Of a DNA stretch of 64,000 nucleotides, positions 31,092 to 41,322 are shown one piece after another (position 1 is the stretch's first letter; the number at the start of each line of letters is the position of its first letter). Source of the stretch: DATEKX01 sp963726785 (GTDB lineage Bacteria > Acidobacteriota > Blastocatellia > UBA7656). Where the stretch lies: NCBI GenBank assembly GCA_963726785.1, contig CAVSDJ010000009.1, forward strand, positions 744,001 to 808,000, written 5' to 3'. Under the pieces are notes generated by a model. It ran no database searches and was not told the origin of the DNA. It was given only the letters and a program-made list of their open reading frames with translations. A program made the position numbers and the translations under genes.

Positions 31092-32096
31092 ATGAAGGAA
31101 ACAGTTTCACTCAGCAATGGTATTGAATCATCTGCGCGGGCATTTCTCGACACACTCAATGCCAGCGATGGCCCGCAACTCTATGAACTGTCGGTGAAGG
31201 ACGCTCGCGCCGTTTTGACCGACGCGCAGGCTGGCCCCATAGATAAATTGCCAGCCGACATCGAAGATCACCTGATCGAAGGCGGCCCCAACGGGCAAGT
31301 CTCGATTCGCATCGTCCGGCCAGAGGGGAGCAAGGAAGCCTTACCCGTTGTGATCTATATGCACGGCGGCGGCTGGGTGCTGGGCGACAAAGACACACAC
31401 GACCGTTTGATCCGCGAGATAGCCAACGGAGCGCAGGCCGCAGTGGTCTTTGTCAACTACACGCCTTCGCCCGAAGCTCATTATCCGGTCGCCATCGAAG
31501 AGGGATACGCAGCGGCAAAGTTCATCGCAGAAAACGGCAAGCAGTTCAATCTTGATTCCACACGTTTGGCTATCGTAGGCGACAGCGTGGGCGGCAACAT
31601 GGCAACCGCGATTGCGTTGCTCGCGAAAGAGCGACAGGGGCCAAAGATCGGTTACCAGGTGATGTTCTATCCGGTTACGGACGCGAATTTCGAGACCGCC
31701 TCATACAGGCAGTTAGCGACGGGTTATTTCCTCACGCGCAAAGCCATGCAATGGTTCTGGGATAATTATCTTCCCGACCTTGAGGCGCGCAAACAGATCA
31801 CGGCATCGCCCCTGCAAGCCTCCGTCGAACAATTGAAAGGGCTTCCTCCCGCCCTTCTGATCACAGGTGAATTCGATCCGCTGCATGACGAAGGCGAGGC
31901 ATACGCCGCGAAGTTGAATGAAGCCGGCGTTCGAGTAACAGCGGTTCGTTACCTCGGCATCATCCATGATTTTGTGATGCTCAACGTGGTCACGAAATCT
32001 CCTCAGGCACGCAGCGCCATCGCTTTGGCGAACAGCAACCTGCGAGACTTCTTTAATAACCACGAAGAACTGAAACTCAAAGCAGCCGAAGTGTAA
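31092..32096 (+). CDS. Alpha/beta hydrolase, HSL/Aes-type esterase
   Basis: The 334-residue protein has the oxyanion-hole motif YMHGGGWVLGD, nucleophile IVGDSVGGNMA, acid GEFDPLHDEGEAYA and histidine LGIIHDFVML, which together define the hormone-sensitive-lipase esterase family. It should hydrolyse short-chain esters in the cytoplasm; no signal peptide is present. GAAAGGAGACAAGACA precedes the ATG. It is the last gene of the plus-strand run, followed by a hairpin. An SDR and esterase pair fits detoxification or interconversion of small carbonyl and ester compounds, but this is inference. Confidence 0.93.
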   Translation: MKETVSLSNGIESSARAFLDTLNASDGPQLYELSVKDARAVLTDAQAGPIDKLPADIEDHLIEGGPNGQVSIRIVRPEGSKEALPVVIYMHGGGWVLGDKDTHDRLIREIANGAQAAVVFVNYTPSPEAHYPVAIEEGYAAAKFIAENGKQFNLDSTRLAIVGDSVGGNMATAIALLAKERQGPKIGYQVMFYPVTDANFETASYRQLATGYFLTRKAMQWFWDNYLPDLEARKQITASPLQASVEQLKGLPPALLITGEFDPLHDEGEAYAAKLNEAGVRVTAVRYLGIIHDFVMLNVVTKSPQARSAIALANSNLRDFFNNHEELKLKAAEV

Positions 32097-32137
32097 GGCG
32101 ATGTGATTTCGACGTAAGGACTGAAGTAAAAGCCTTG

Positions 32138-32192
32138 AAGGGCGACATTCAATTGTCCGGCGCGATGCCCTGTGCAATTGAATATCGCCCTT
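32138..32192 (+). terminator. Hairpin after the esterase gene
   Basis: Arms AAGGGCGACATTCAATTG and CAATTGAATATCGCCCTT pair with a minor mismatch around a 19-nt loop, 42 nt after the esterase stop. No long T run follows, so it may terminate or simply protect the transcript end. Confidence 0.6.
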
Positions 32193-32338
32193 TGACATCA
32201 CTTCATCTGATGTAAATCCGCAATTTGGTTTTGTGATTCGTGTAATCTCCTTTTTTCACAGCTTGGAATTACCCAAACATCATTGATGTTGTTTGAGAGC
32301 GTGCGTAATACCCGCGCGATTAAAAAAGCGGGCAGTTG

Positions 32339-33415
32339 TCAGGGTTTGGGGCAAAGAGCGCAATTGGAAGTCCCGCTCACGTTGGCAGGATTAGCGCAAA
32401 AAGCATTAGCACCCGGCCCGCAATTCAAATTGCCATTAACCTGAGAGTTCGCGATCAGCGAGCCGCTTGAGAAGTTTTGCACATTGAATCCCTGAACCGA
32501 AGAAGGAATGGTCGGCGGGCCGCCAGTTGCGGGAGAGGCGTTTGCAATTCTAACGAAAGAGTTATCATCAGCTAAATTTATTGTTCCTGTTCCGGGCTGA
32601 GTCACTGCCGATAGCACGGCGCTGCTGCTAGCAGTGAATCTCATAAAGCCGCTGACCTGAACTCTTATCAGATTAATGATGCTCTGAGCGCCGGACACGC
32701 TCGCTATCGGCGCGGGGGCATCAATCGTCGAGTCAATTACTTGCAAAAACCCGTTCGTGAGTTGTATGCCGCCGTTAGTCAACGTGCTTTCGACTACAAT
32801 GACGTTCGGGCCTGAAAGCCCGAGTATGTTATTTTTTAGGGTTCCGAGAGCGCCGCTTCCAAGCGGGTCCGAAATTGAGCATCGAAGGCACGCCATTCTC
32901 GATGACGCGAAAACTCCCGCGTTGAAATTACCATTGGAAGTGAGAACCGTGTCTGTGATTTCTACCAGAGAGCTTTGTAGAAGAACGCCATAAGCGGCAT
33001 TACCTTCCGAACGGCAGTTGGTCATTTTCAAGCTCGGCGTGCTCACCTCACTCGCCAATAGACCTGCGAAACCGCCCGTCAGCTTCAGGTTTTCGACCGC
33101 CACCTGATGCGCGCCTCTGACCCAGAGCGCCGCGTCCATTTGGGTCGCGTTGATTTCGGCCTGAATTCCATCGCTTGACGGGCTGGTCCCGCGCAGCGTT
33201 ACACGGTCTCTCGTCACAACGACGTTTTCTGTGCACATCCCCTGAATCTCGACAATGAGGCTCTGGGCATTGGGGTGCTGTCCCAGCGCTTTGTTGATGC
33301 TCTTGCCATTGTTACAGTCCACGCTGACTGTAGCCGTCGTCTGGGCATTAACTGCGCTGGCCCCGAATGCTATTAACAGGACGGCCATAACAAAGATTTG
33401 AAGACAACTCTTCAT
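32339..33415 (-). CDS. Secreted parallel beta-helix protein
   Basis: AAGGAGGAGATGTA precedes the ATG and the leader (CLQIFVMAVLLIAFGASAVNAQ) is a signal peptide. The 358-residue body has repeated short rungs typical of right-handed parallel beta-helices (VENLKLTGGFAGLLASEV; VEITDTVLTSNGNFNAG; TLTNGGIQLTNGFLQVID). The C-terminus is cysteine-rich with NCGPGANAFCANPANVSG and NCALC. The start of the mature part (VDCNNGKSINKAL) recalls pectin-lyase-like surface proteins, but I see no catalytic motif. It is exported and may bind or process polysaccharide. It is distant in sequence from the beta-helix protein at 11.5-12.4 kb. Confidence 0.82.
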   Translation of the reverse strand: MKSCLQIFVMAVLLIAFGASAVNAQTTATVSVDCNNGKSINKALGQHPNAQSLIVEIQGMCTENVVVTRDRVTLRGTSPSSDGIQAEINATQMDAALWVRGAHQVAVENLKLTGGFAGLLASEVSTPSLKMTNCRSEGNAAYGVLLQSSLVEITDTVLTSNGNFNAGVFASSRMACLRCSISDPLGSGALGTLKNNILGLSGPNVIVVESTLTNGGIQLTNGFLQVIDSTIDAPAPIASVSGAQSIINLIRVQVSGFMRFTASSSAVLSAVTQPGTGTINLADDNSFVRIANASPATGGPPTIPSSVQGFNVQNFSSGSLIANSQVNGNLNCGPGANAFCANPANVSGTSNCALCPKP

Positions 33416-33676
33416 TACATCTCCTCCTTAGTCTTGAGAAATGTTCGACCCCCGAATGATTAACCGAAGCGGCCATACAGCAAGGCTGGCTTGAAAGACA
33501 TGCCTCGCCGGTTGCGTCATCATCTGTTCTGACAATCGTTGTGCCACGAAGCGGGTCGTTGAATGCGAGCGCGCTATGTCGGCAGATTGAAAAGGATTAA
33601 TTGATGATGAACCACAATCTAGCGGAGCGAGGTTTGTAACAAGAGGCGCTACAGAGTAGAGGCCGTTTTAGAATGA

Positions 33677-33823
33677 AGCTCCGTAGGAGCAACCTGTCTA
33701 TAGTAATGATGGAGCAATTGATTCGTAGCTCCGTAGGAGCAACCTTTGAGTCAATAGGTCGTTCCTACGGAGCCACAGACACTATTCAGCTCTAAAACTA
33801 TAGACAGGTCGTTCCTAACGGGA
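33677..33823. repeat. AGCTCCGTAGGAGC repeat cluster
   Basis: Two direct copies (33677-33703 and 33727-33745) of AGCTCCGTAGGAGCAACCT are followed by two inverted ones (33756-33773 and 33798-33823, the last with CTATAGACAGGTCGTTCCT). First and last copies share the CTGTCTATAG tail, so the cluster can fold as a large stem containing a smaller one. It sits in the 508-nt gap between a beta-helix gene start and a sigma-54 activator stop, where no gene is seen. Confidence 0.8.
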
Positions 33824-33923
33824 CTTCTTAAACTCCCTCTTAGAGAATCAGATGGCGATGTTTGATTGAGAGTCGAATGAAATCAAGAGAATTTGAATGT
33901 AGCAGAACGCGCTACACAATGGG

Positions 33924-35723
33924 CTACTGGCTTTTTCTTCTGAGCATCCTGTGGAGCGTGATTCGGTGAATGCCTAATCGGAGGGCGGCTTCTGAAAGAT
34001 TACCGTCGGCTTGTTCGACTGCGCGCTCGGCGAATTGTCGTTCTTGCTCGGCAAGCTGTCGCCGGAACTCTTTTTTGCGCTGCTTCAACTCGGCGAGGTC
34101 GGCAGGCATATCGTCAAACGCTTTGTAAGTCAGGTCTTTTTGCAGGCTGATGCGCTCGGCGCGCGTTTCGAGAATCTCAGCGGGCAAATCTCCGATGCGT
34201 ATAACGTCGCTCGATGATAAAGCGATCAGGCGATGAATCAAGTTTTCAAGCTCTCGTACGTTGCCGCGAAACCGATGCTCTTTCAGCAACTCGATTGCTT
34301 GATTCTCTACGCGAACCTGCTTGCCGTAGATGGCAGAAAACTTTTTAAGAAAATGATTTATGAGTATGGGAATATCGTCTTTGCGCTCGCCAAGCGATGG
34401 CAGGCGCACGGGGATTACACACAGGCGATAATAGAGCGCTTCCTGAAATTTGCCCGCTTCCATCATCGCTTTCAAATCTTTGCTGGTCGCTGCGACGACT
34501 CGCACATCAACGCGAATCGTCTCCTTGCCGCCTAAACGATTGAACTCGTTCGATTGCAGAAACCTCAGCAGCTTGGCTTGCAGCGAGTAAGCAAGCTCGC
34601 TCACTTCATCAAGAAAGATCGTGCCTTTCGTGCCTTGTTCCAATCGCCCTATGTATCGCTCTGTAGCTCCTGTAAATGCGCCTTTCTCGTGGCCGAACAA
34701 TTCCGATTCGAGCAGGTTATCAGGAATTGCAGCGCAGTTGATGGCGACGAATGGGCGGTCGCGTCGCGCGCTTTGATAATGAAGCGCGCGGGCGACAAGT
34801 TCTTTGCCGGTTCCGCTCTCGCCTTCGATCAATACGGTCGCGGGCGAATCACTGATGCGACTTATCAACGAGTGCAGAGCCATGACTTTCGAGTCTTGCC
34901 CGATTATCTCTTTTGAAGCGCGGCTCGCGTCGAGAAAGATGCGGTTGTCAGCCTCGAATGCCGCCGACAGCAATCCGCAGTGATGAAGATAGAAGACTGC
35001 GAATCGCGCACAGATTTCGACGAGTCGCGGGTCTTCCTCATCGAAAGCGCATGGCTCTGTGTTGTTCTCAAGATAGATCGCGCCAATCGTGCGATCTTTT
35101 TCCTTCATCGGAGTCGCAAGCACAGATTTAAGTTGAAACTTGATGACGCTGTTTTCTTTTGAATAAGCCGCATCTTGAGAAGCATCTTCCAAAAGAAGCG
35201 GCTCGCCGCGCTTGAAGACTTCTCTCAACAGCGTGCGGCTGAACCCATATTCTTCGAGCGAGAGATTCTTCGTTTGAAAGTTGCGCGCGGCGATAACATC
35301 GGCCTCGCTCGATTCAGGCAGGTAGAAAAGAATGAACCCGCGCTCGGCTCTTGTTGCTTCGTTCAACAGATCGAGCAAACGTTCGCAGAAATCGTTTAGT
35401 GCGAAGCCGGGATTTTCAATCAAGGCCGTGATTATCTTAACGGCTCGCGCATCGGCAATGCCTAACGACAGAGCTTCGGCTTCGCTGTTGATCTTTGCGA
35501 GAAAATCATTGCGCCCCATTTCGGCCAGCAACTCGAAGCGTTCCTGTATCGCTTTTAGTTGCGCCGTGAGTCGCTGAAACCTTACGTCGGCGGTGTTGCC
35601 TTGAATCGCGCGGATTGATTCGACGAGCGCCAGAATCTGTGCGACCGAAGCCTTACGCTCCTGCTCAAGCAAGGCGGCAAAGCTCTCTGACAGGTTCTTG
35701 ATTCGATCAGTTCTGGTTTTCAT
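33924..35723 (-). CDS. GAF-domain sigma-54-dependent transcriptional activator
   Basis: The 599-residue protein has an N-terminal coiled region, a GAF sensor domain at about 100-245, a sigma-54 interaction AAA+ domain at about 275-500, and a C-terminal Fis-type helix-turn-helix. Key motifs are Walker A GESGTGKELVARALH, the sigma-54 contact loop GAFTGAT, Walker B GTIFLDEVSEL and LRLGIHRITLHRMLRRK. There is no receiver domain, so input comes through GAF ligand binding or a partner protein. It lies 65 nt downstream of the kinase/WD40 gene on the same strand, and this GAF plus sigma-54 layout is often coupled to Ser/Thr kinases in acidobacteria, so it may respond to that kinase. Confidence 0.93.
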   Translation of the reverse strand: MKTRTDRIKNLSESFAALLEQERKASVAQILALVESIRAIQGNTADVRFQRLTAQLKAIQERFELLAEMGRNDFLAKINSEAEALSLGIADARAVKIITALIENPGFALNDFCERLLDLLNEATRAERGFILFYLPESSEADVIAARNFQTKNLSLEEYGFSRTLLREVFKRGEPLLLEDASQDAAYSKENSVIKFQLKSVLATPMKEKDRTIGAIYLENNTEPCAFDEEDPRLVEICARFAVFYLHHCGLLSAAFEADNRIFLDASRASKEIIGQDSKVMALHSLISRISDSPATVLIEGESGTGKELVARALHYQSARRDRPFVAINCAAIPDNLLESELFGHEKGAFTGATERYIGRLEQGTKGTIFLDEVSELAYSLQAKLLRFLQSNEFNRLGGKETIRVDVRVVAATSKDLKAMMEAGKFQEALYYRLCVIPVRLPSLGERKDDIPILINHFLKKFSAIYGKQVRVENQAIELLKEHRFRGNVRELENLIHRLIALSSSDVIRIGDLPAEILETRAERISLQKDLTYKAFDDMPADLAELKQRKKEFRRQLAEQERQFAERAVEQADGNLSEAALRLGIHRITLHRMLRRKSQ

Positions 35724-35747
35724 CGCCTGCGGATAATATCAAATTGA

Positions 35748-35792
35748 GTAGCCCGACCGTGAGGGAGAGGCCCGCGCTGACGCTTGGGCTAC
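35748..35792. repeat. Interspersed palindrome, GTAGCCC family, copy 2
   Basis: Ends GTAGCCC and GGGCTAC; the reverse complement aligns with the copy at 23.4 kb. The right arm supplies the TAG stop of the kinase/WD40 gene (35789-35791), so insertion may have set the present C-terminus of that protein. Confidence 0.7.
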
Positions 35793-38700
35793 TGCAGCCT
35801 GTAGCCCCAAAGCGTGCGATGCCGCGTGTAAATGCGAACTGATTTATCGTGTTCGCCTGAAACGAGCCGCTTGCCATCCGGCGAGAAAGCGACCGAAAGC
35901 ACGGGCGCAGTGTGTGTGCCTATTCGAGTAATGAGACTGCGCCGCGCGACATCCCATAAAGCGATTGTCTGATCATCACTGGCCGATGCGACCTGATTTC
36001 CATCGGGCGAGAAGGCGACGGATTTGATGCGCGCTGCGTGATGACCGATGACGGCCACCTGGCCGAGCGGCTCGACTTGCCACAGCCGCACCGTTCCTTC
36101 ATCTTCGCCCGTAACCAGCCATTTACTATCGGGCGAAAAACTGACGCTTATAAATTGCTTGTCGTTCACTTGCAGCTTGCTCAACAACTGCTTCCTCTCA
36201 ACGTCCCAAACCATAATACGCCCATGTGCGGACACGAAAGCCAGCCATCGCCCATCAGGAGAGAAAGCCACGCCGTAAATAGAAGACGCATTATCAGGTT
36301 TTAAGCCTTCATAAGAATCTAAAATCTCATGACCATCGCTCGTCTCGAATATTCCTTGCGATGTTGCTACAAAACGTCCATCCGGCGAAGTCGCCAAGCA
36401 ATAGCTCCCCGGCACTATGTTTGATCTGCCATCAACGGCCCAATGAGCTTGGCCGCGCGTCGTGTCCCAGAGCCATGCCCCTCTATCGAGGTCACAGCTT
36501 GCGAGCAGGTTCGCATCGGGCAGAAATGCTGCTCCTGTGATTCTCGTGCCGTGACCGAGCAGGACATCTTCTTTACGCCCGCTCTCAGCATTCCAGATGA
36601 TTATTGATCTATCATCGCCTCCCGAAGCGATACGCTTGCCATCGCGCGAGAAAGCGACCACACGCACAGGCCCGCTGTGCTCGTTGAGGTTGGCAATGCG
36701 CTCACGCTCTTGCACGTTCCAGATTAGAATCGAGCCATCCCCGTGAGTGGAAACCAGCCATCGACCGTCAGGAGAAAACTCGGCGTTCCAGTACGATGGC
36801 CGTATGCTCTAATCGCGCGAGCTTTGCCTGCGTTGCCGCGTCCCACAAGATGATGACTTCTGCGCCGGTGGCGAACAGTCGCCCATCCGGCGAAAAAGCC
36901 GCTGCGCGCCCATTGTCAATGATGAACACGCTCGCGAAAGATCGGCTTGTTCAGAGATATGTCAAATACAGTGACATTGCCTAAGCCGTCTACGGTCAAG
37001 CTGAGCGAGCCGTCCGGCGACATAGTGGCCCCGCTACCGCCCCAGTCTTTGTCACTGATCTTCAACTCTTTTGCTGTGGGCAGGTCCCAGATTTTCCATG
37101 TATTGGGAAGAATGATTTGACTGTTATCGTGGGAAAAGTAAATGGACGCGTGGCTACCTGTGTAAGCGGGCAACTCGCGTATCTTCTGCCACTGGCCCAC
37201 GTTCCATAGAATCATATTCGTCTCCGATATAGAAGCCAGCAGCCGCCCATCGCGTGAGAATGCCAGGCTTCTAATCGGGGTTTGATGCTCTTTGAGAACT
37301 GCTACCTTTTCGAGCCGCGTAGCGTCCCACACTATGACGGTTTTGTCTTCGCTCCCGCTCGCAAGCCATTTCCCGTCGGGCGAAAAAGCAATCGCGACGA
37401 CCCAGTCCGTGTGATCTGTGAAGGTGGCGAGTCGCTTTCGCCGCGCGAAATCCCAGACGATTACTTTTGCGTCTTCGCCGCACGAAGCCAGCAACCGGCC
37501 ATCCGGCGAAAAGACCGCTCGTCGGACTGCCGCCGTGTGCCCGTCGCTCAATCTGCTGCTCTCCCACTCTTCGCTCACGGACAGCGCCGCCGCAGCCACT
37601 GTTGCTGCCAGAGCGAGCAGCAGCGTTACCACGCCCGATTTTACGAGTCCGAGCCTTAAACTCTTTCTCAACAACTCGCGCTCGCGTTTCCCGCGCTGCG
37701 TGTCCGAGTAGCGGCGAATGAACCAGAGCTTGCTGACTGGTATGCGCGTTCGCCTGTCAATTACGTAATGCGACAGGTATTGCCTGAATAGACGATTCGC
37801 ACGCTCGGTCGCGTCCATCACACGACCTGTAATCTGATTGATCTTTTCGATCAAGTATTCGTGCATCAGCTCATAGCACCACGGCTCGTCTTCTTGTATT
37901 TCGCGAATCAGTCGGGCGCTGACAAAGAGATTCAAAATTCGCCCGACTGCCGAGCGGCTTGCTTGCGTTCGCTTCGCAATCTCTGAAAGCGGCAAAGTCA
38001 ATCGCGTGTTCTCGTCCGAGATCAAGCAGCGCAGAAGCAACCGCGCGCTCTCTTTATCGCCCGATGCTTCGATCACATCTTCGAGAAAGCTGTGAACGAG
38101 CGGTTCTTTGCCTCCCGCTCGCCGGTATTCTTCGAGCGTGTAGATTCGCTTGCTCTGCAACCGCTCGCCGACTATTTGGATCTCGGAAGGCAAAACAGCG
38201 TTGGCGCTTGCAAGGTCGCGCGCCACATGTCTACTGAGTCCCGGCTCGAACGGCAACCGGGCGCGCCGCGCGCTCTTTTCGATGATCTCTTCGGCCTGTT
38301 CCTGATCGAAACTGCGGAGGTGATAAAGCCGCGAACTCATCAGCGGCTCAACCACACGACCTTCAAATTCGGAACTGATGAGATAAAGAAAATCCGAGCG
38401 CATCGCAAAGAGAAACTTTACCGGGAGCGCCGCGTGGTTGTGACATTCGGCGATAAAAGATAAGAACGGCTCGCGCTGGCGTTCGGTCTTGAAGTTTACG
38501 AAGAACTCTTCAAACTGGTCGCACACGATCACGACTCCCGCGCACATCTCTTCGCAAAACCGTTTGAGATAATCTGATGGATTTTCTTCTTCGCTAACTT
38601 CGATGCCGCTCGTCCTGCGACATTCTTCGAGCAGAGCGGCTACGGGGTCTTTGTACGAGCGGCAGTATATAGCCACCAGTCCTGCTTCGCGCAGTCCTGG

Positions 38701-39993
38701 AAGCAAACCTGCTTTGAGCAGCGATGTCTTGCCGCTGCCCGATTCGCCGAACAAAACGCCGAATCGAAATTCGCCGTGAGCGATCATTTCAAATAGAGCG
38801 TGCGTGTCTGTCTGTCGCCCATAGAATCGGTCGCGGTCGGCCTCTTGAAACGGAACCAGCCCGCGAAACGCTGCTCCTTTCGGGGCCGTGCAAATTACGC
38901 TTCCGGCACTACGGCGCGCCCTGAGATAAACAAGCGCGCACGATGTTGCGATAAGCAAGAGGCTCGCGTCTCTCATCCAATTGCCGTGAAGAAGGTAAAT
39001 GTCAAAGCCTGTGGCGAGCAGAGCAAACGCAGCCGTCACCACCAGCAATCGCCTGTGACGCTCGACATGCATCCGGATTCGCGAGGTCGAATAGACGGAA
39101 CTCTTTTCAAGCTCGCTCGAATCGTTCGACGCTTCAACACCCTTGCGCATCTCAAGGCGCTCTTTAAGGCTTTGCAGATCAGACAACAACTCGCGCGCCG
39201 ATTGATACCGCTCTTCGCGATTCTTCTCCAGAGATTTTCTACAGATGCTTTCCAGTTCGAGCGGAACATCTTCGGTCGAAAGTCCGAGCGGAGCAACCTC
39301 GCCGTTCAGGATAGCTTCGATGATTGTGTTTGCTCGCTCGCCTTCGAAAGGCTTTCGCCCTGCGATCATCTCGTAGAGCAAAACGCCGAGTGAAAAAATA
39401 TCTGTTCGCGCATCAACACTTAAACCGCGCGCCTGCTCCGGCGACATATAGCTCACTGTTCCCGCGATTGTGATGTTATCGGTTAATCGCTCAGGCTTGC
39501 GGTCTTGCGCTGAGATCAATTGCGCGAGGCCGAAATCAAGAACCTTCACCCGGCCATCGCGGGCGATCACGATGTTCGAGCTTTTAATATCGCAATGGAC
39601 GATGCCGCGCGTGTGCGCGCACGCGAGCGCTTCGGCTATCTGAATGCCGATGTTGACAGCCAGCCCGATACTGAATCGCTCGCGTTCCAATTTGCGCGCG
39701 AGGCTTTCGCCTTCGACATATTCCATTGCGATCAGTGAGTGACCGTCAGCCTGCGCAAGTTCGTAGATGGTTGCAATGTTCGGGTGGTTGAGCGAAGCGG
39801 CCAGATGTGCTTCTTCGATCAATCGTTGATGAGCAGACTCATCCGCGGAACATTCCGGCGAGAGCAACTTCAAAGCAACGATACGATTCAATTGCGTGTC
39901 TTCGGCTTTGTAGACTCGTCCCATCCCGCCCTCGCCTACGGGTTCGAGAATGCGGTAATGCGAAATCGTCTGACTCAATCGTCTTTCAGCCAT
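35789..39993 (-). pseudogene. Ser/Thr protein kinase with STAND-like NTPase and WD40 repeats, two frameshifts
   Basis: Residues 12-280 form a Hanks-type kinase (GEGGMGRVYKAED, VALKLLSPE, HCDIKSSNIV, LDFGLA). The catalytic loop reads HCD instead of HRD. Two hydrophobic segments follow at about 325-375, then a P-loop NTPase (FGESGSGKTSLLKAG, CDQFEEFF) with a winged-helix-like region, another membrane segment near 800, and WD40 repeats with SPDGRLLASCG-type blades to the end. Frames break near 36925 (ISLNKPIFRE to SVFIIDNGRAAAFSPDG) and near 36790 (RLEHTAIV to YWNAEFSPDGRW); the fragments are 36916-39993 and 35789-36715 with a short middle piece. Joined, it is about 1,400 residues. The start at 39993 (MAERRLSQTISHYRILE) is preferred over an upstream ATG because it begins at the kinase domain. 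It is probably a membrane receptor kinase acting with the adjacent activator. Confidence 0.88.
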
Positions 39994-40243
39994 GTTGCCG
40001 GAGTGAATGAGACCGTAGCTTGTGCGTGCTTGCCGTGATTTATTGACCGTTTTGCAGCGGAGAGAAATCAGCCGCAAGAGCGAAGTCGCGCCGCTGTGCG
40101 AGGGATTATATCATCCTGGAGAAAATATTCGGAAAGAGACGGCCAGACAAAATCGCACTGGAATTTATGTACGAGTAAATAATCAATTCCCCTTTGCGCT
40201 CGACTCGTGATAATTTGGGCTTGCTTTAGGAGGAGAATGAGCC

Positions 40244-40390
40244 GTGATTGAAGATAAACAACATGAGGAAATAGAGAGCGGGGAACAGGCCGAAGAGGAG
40301 AGCGGCAAGCAAGTGCCTTCGCTCACACCGGGCGATGAATCATCACAGGGAACAGCGACAGAAGGCAGCGAAGGCGTTCCAGAGCAATAA
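40244..40390 (+). CDS. 48-residue acidic peptide
   Basis: GTG start 8 nt after a near-perfect AGGAGGAG; the product begins MIEDKQHEEIESGEQAEEE and ends SEGVPEQ. It is very acidic, has no hydrophobic segment and is probably disordered. A second possible ATG at 40237 stops after four codons. The strong ribosome-binding site is the main support. No family recognised. It lies between the divergent kinase gene and the nitrilase-family gene, about 100 nt before the latter. Confidence 0.5.
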   Translation: MIEDKQHEEIESGEQAEEESGKQVPSLTPGDESSQGTATEGSEGVPEQ

Positions 40391-40493
40391 TAAAATTCAT
40401 AGCAACAGCAAGGGTGATCACAGAAAAATCTTTAGAACTCCCGCAATAAGGCTCAAACTATCTTAGTCGAATATATCTCATCGGAGGTCATCC

Positions 40494-41297
40494 ATGATCA
40501 TTGCTCTGGCGTCGCCCTGTATCGCCTCAGCCCTTGATGAGGGCTTAGACAAAATCAAGCGATTCTTGTCCGAGGCTTCGGCCCAGGGCGCGGAAATCGT
40601 ATGTTTCCCGGAAGCCTATATCCCAGGTTTGCGGGGACAGGATTTTGAAGTATTGCCCTTTGATCAGACGCAGCAGGAACGGGCACTCCGGGCCGTGGCG
40701 CAGTGGGCGCGAACGTATAAGGTGGCCACTATCCTCGGTATGGAAAGGCTCACGGAGGCGGGTCGGCAAATTGTCTCCTTTGTCATTGACGCCGAGGGCC
40801 AGATTCAGGGATACCAAACCAAGAACCAACTAGACCCGACCGAAGAACAGTTCTATATGCCCGGAAATACCCGGCGACTCTTCGAGATCAATGGGATTAA
40901 GTTTGGAGTGGCGATTTGCCATGAGGGCTGGCGCTATCCCGAGACGGTGCGATGGGCGGCGGTGCGTGGCGCTAAGATCGTCTTTCATCCTCAGCACACG
41001 GGGAATGAGCAGGAAGGTGTCTGTCTGACGGAGTGGGGCGCGGCCAGCGGGCCTTACTACGAGAAGGCGATGATTATGCGCAGCATGGAGAACACGATCT
41101 ACTTTGCCAGTGTCAATTATGCTTTGCGCTTTCAGGAATCGGCGACAAGTCTCATCAACCCGTCAGGCCAGTGCCAGGCGTACTTACCCTATGGGCAGGA
41201 AGGCGTACTGGTGCAGGCAATCAAAGTCGAGGAAGCAACCGGTTTGCTGGCCACTCGATACGCGCCCGAGCGTTATCAAGAATTCAGGTTGGAGTAG
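40494..41297 (+). CDS. Carbon-nitrogen hydrolase (nitrilase superfamily)
   Basis: The 267-residue protein has the Glu-Lys-Cys triad of the superfamily: Glu in CFPEAYIPGLRG, Lys in YQTKNQLDPTEEQFYMPG and Cys in FGVAICHEGWRYPE. Length and motifs fit amidases or N-carbamoyl hydrolases acting in the cytoplasm rather than true nitrilases. CGGAGGTCATCC gives a good ribosome-binding site. Substrate cannot be assigned. It reads as a single gene; the next gene is on the opposite strand and convergent. Confidence 0.93.
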   Translation: MIIALASPCIASALDEGLDKIKRFLSEASAQGAEIVCFPEAYIPGLRGQDFEVLPFDQTQQERALRAVAQWARTYKVATILGMERLTEAGRQIVSFVIDAEGQIQGYQTKNQLDPTEEQFYMPGNTRRLFEINGIKFGVAICHEGWRYPETVRWAAVRGAKIVFHPQHTGNEQEGVCLTEWGAASGPYYEKAMIMRSMENTIYFASVNYALRFQESATSLINPSGQCQAYLPYGQEGVLVQAIKVEEATGLLATRYAPERYQEFRLE

Positions 41298-41322
41298 TTA
41301 CTATCTGAACTGTGCTATGAAG

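Noticed and set aside
40237..40251. ATG before the acidic peptide as a leader peptide
   Set aside because: Four codons only (MSRD then stop). Too short to support, although it could couple to the GTG start.
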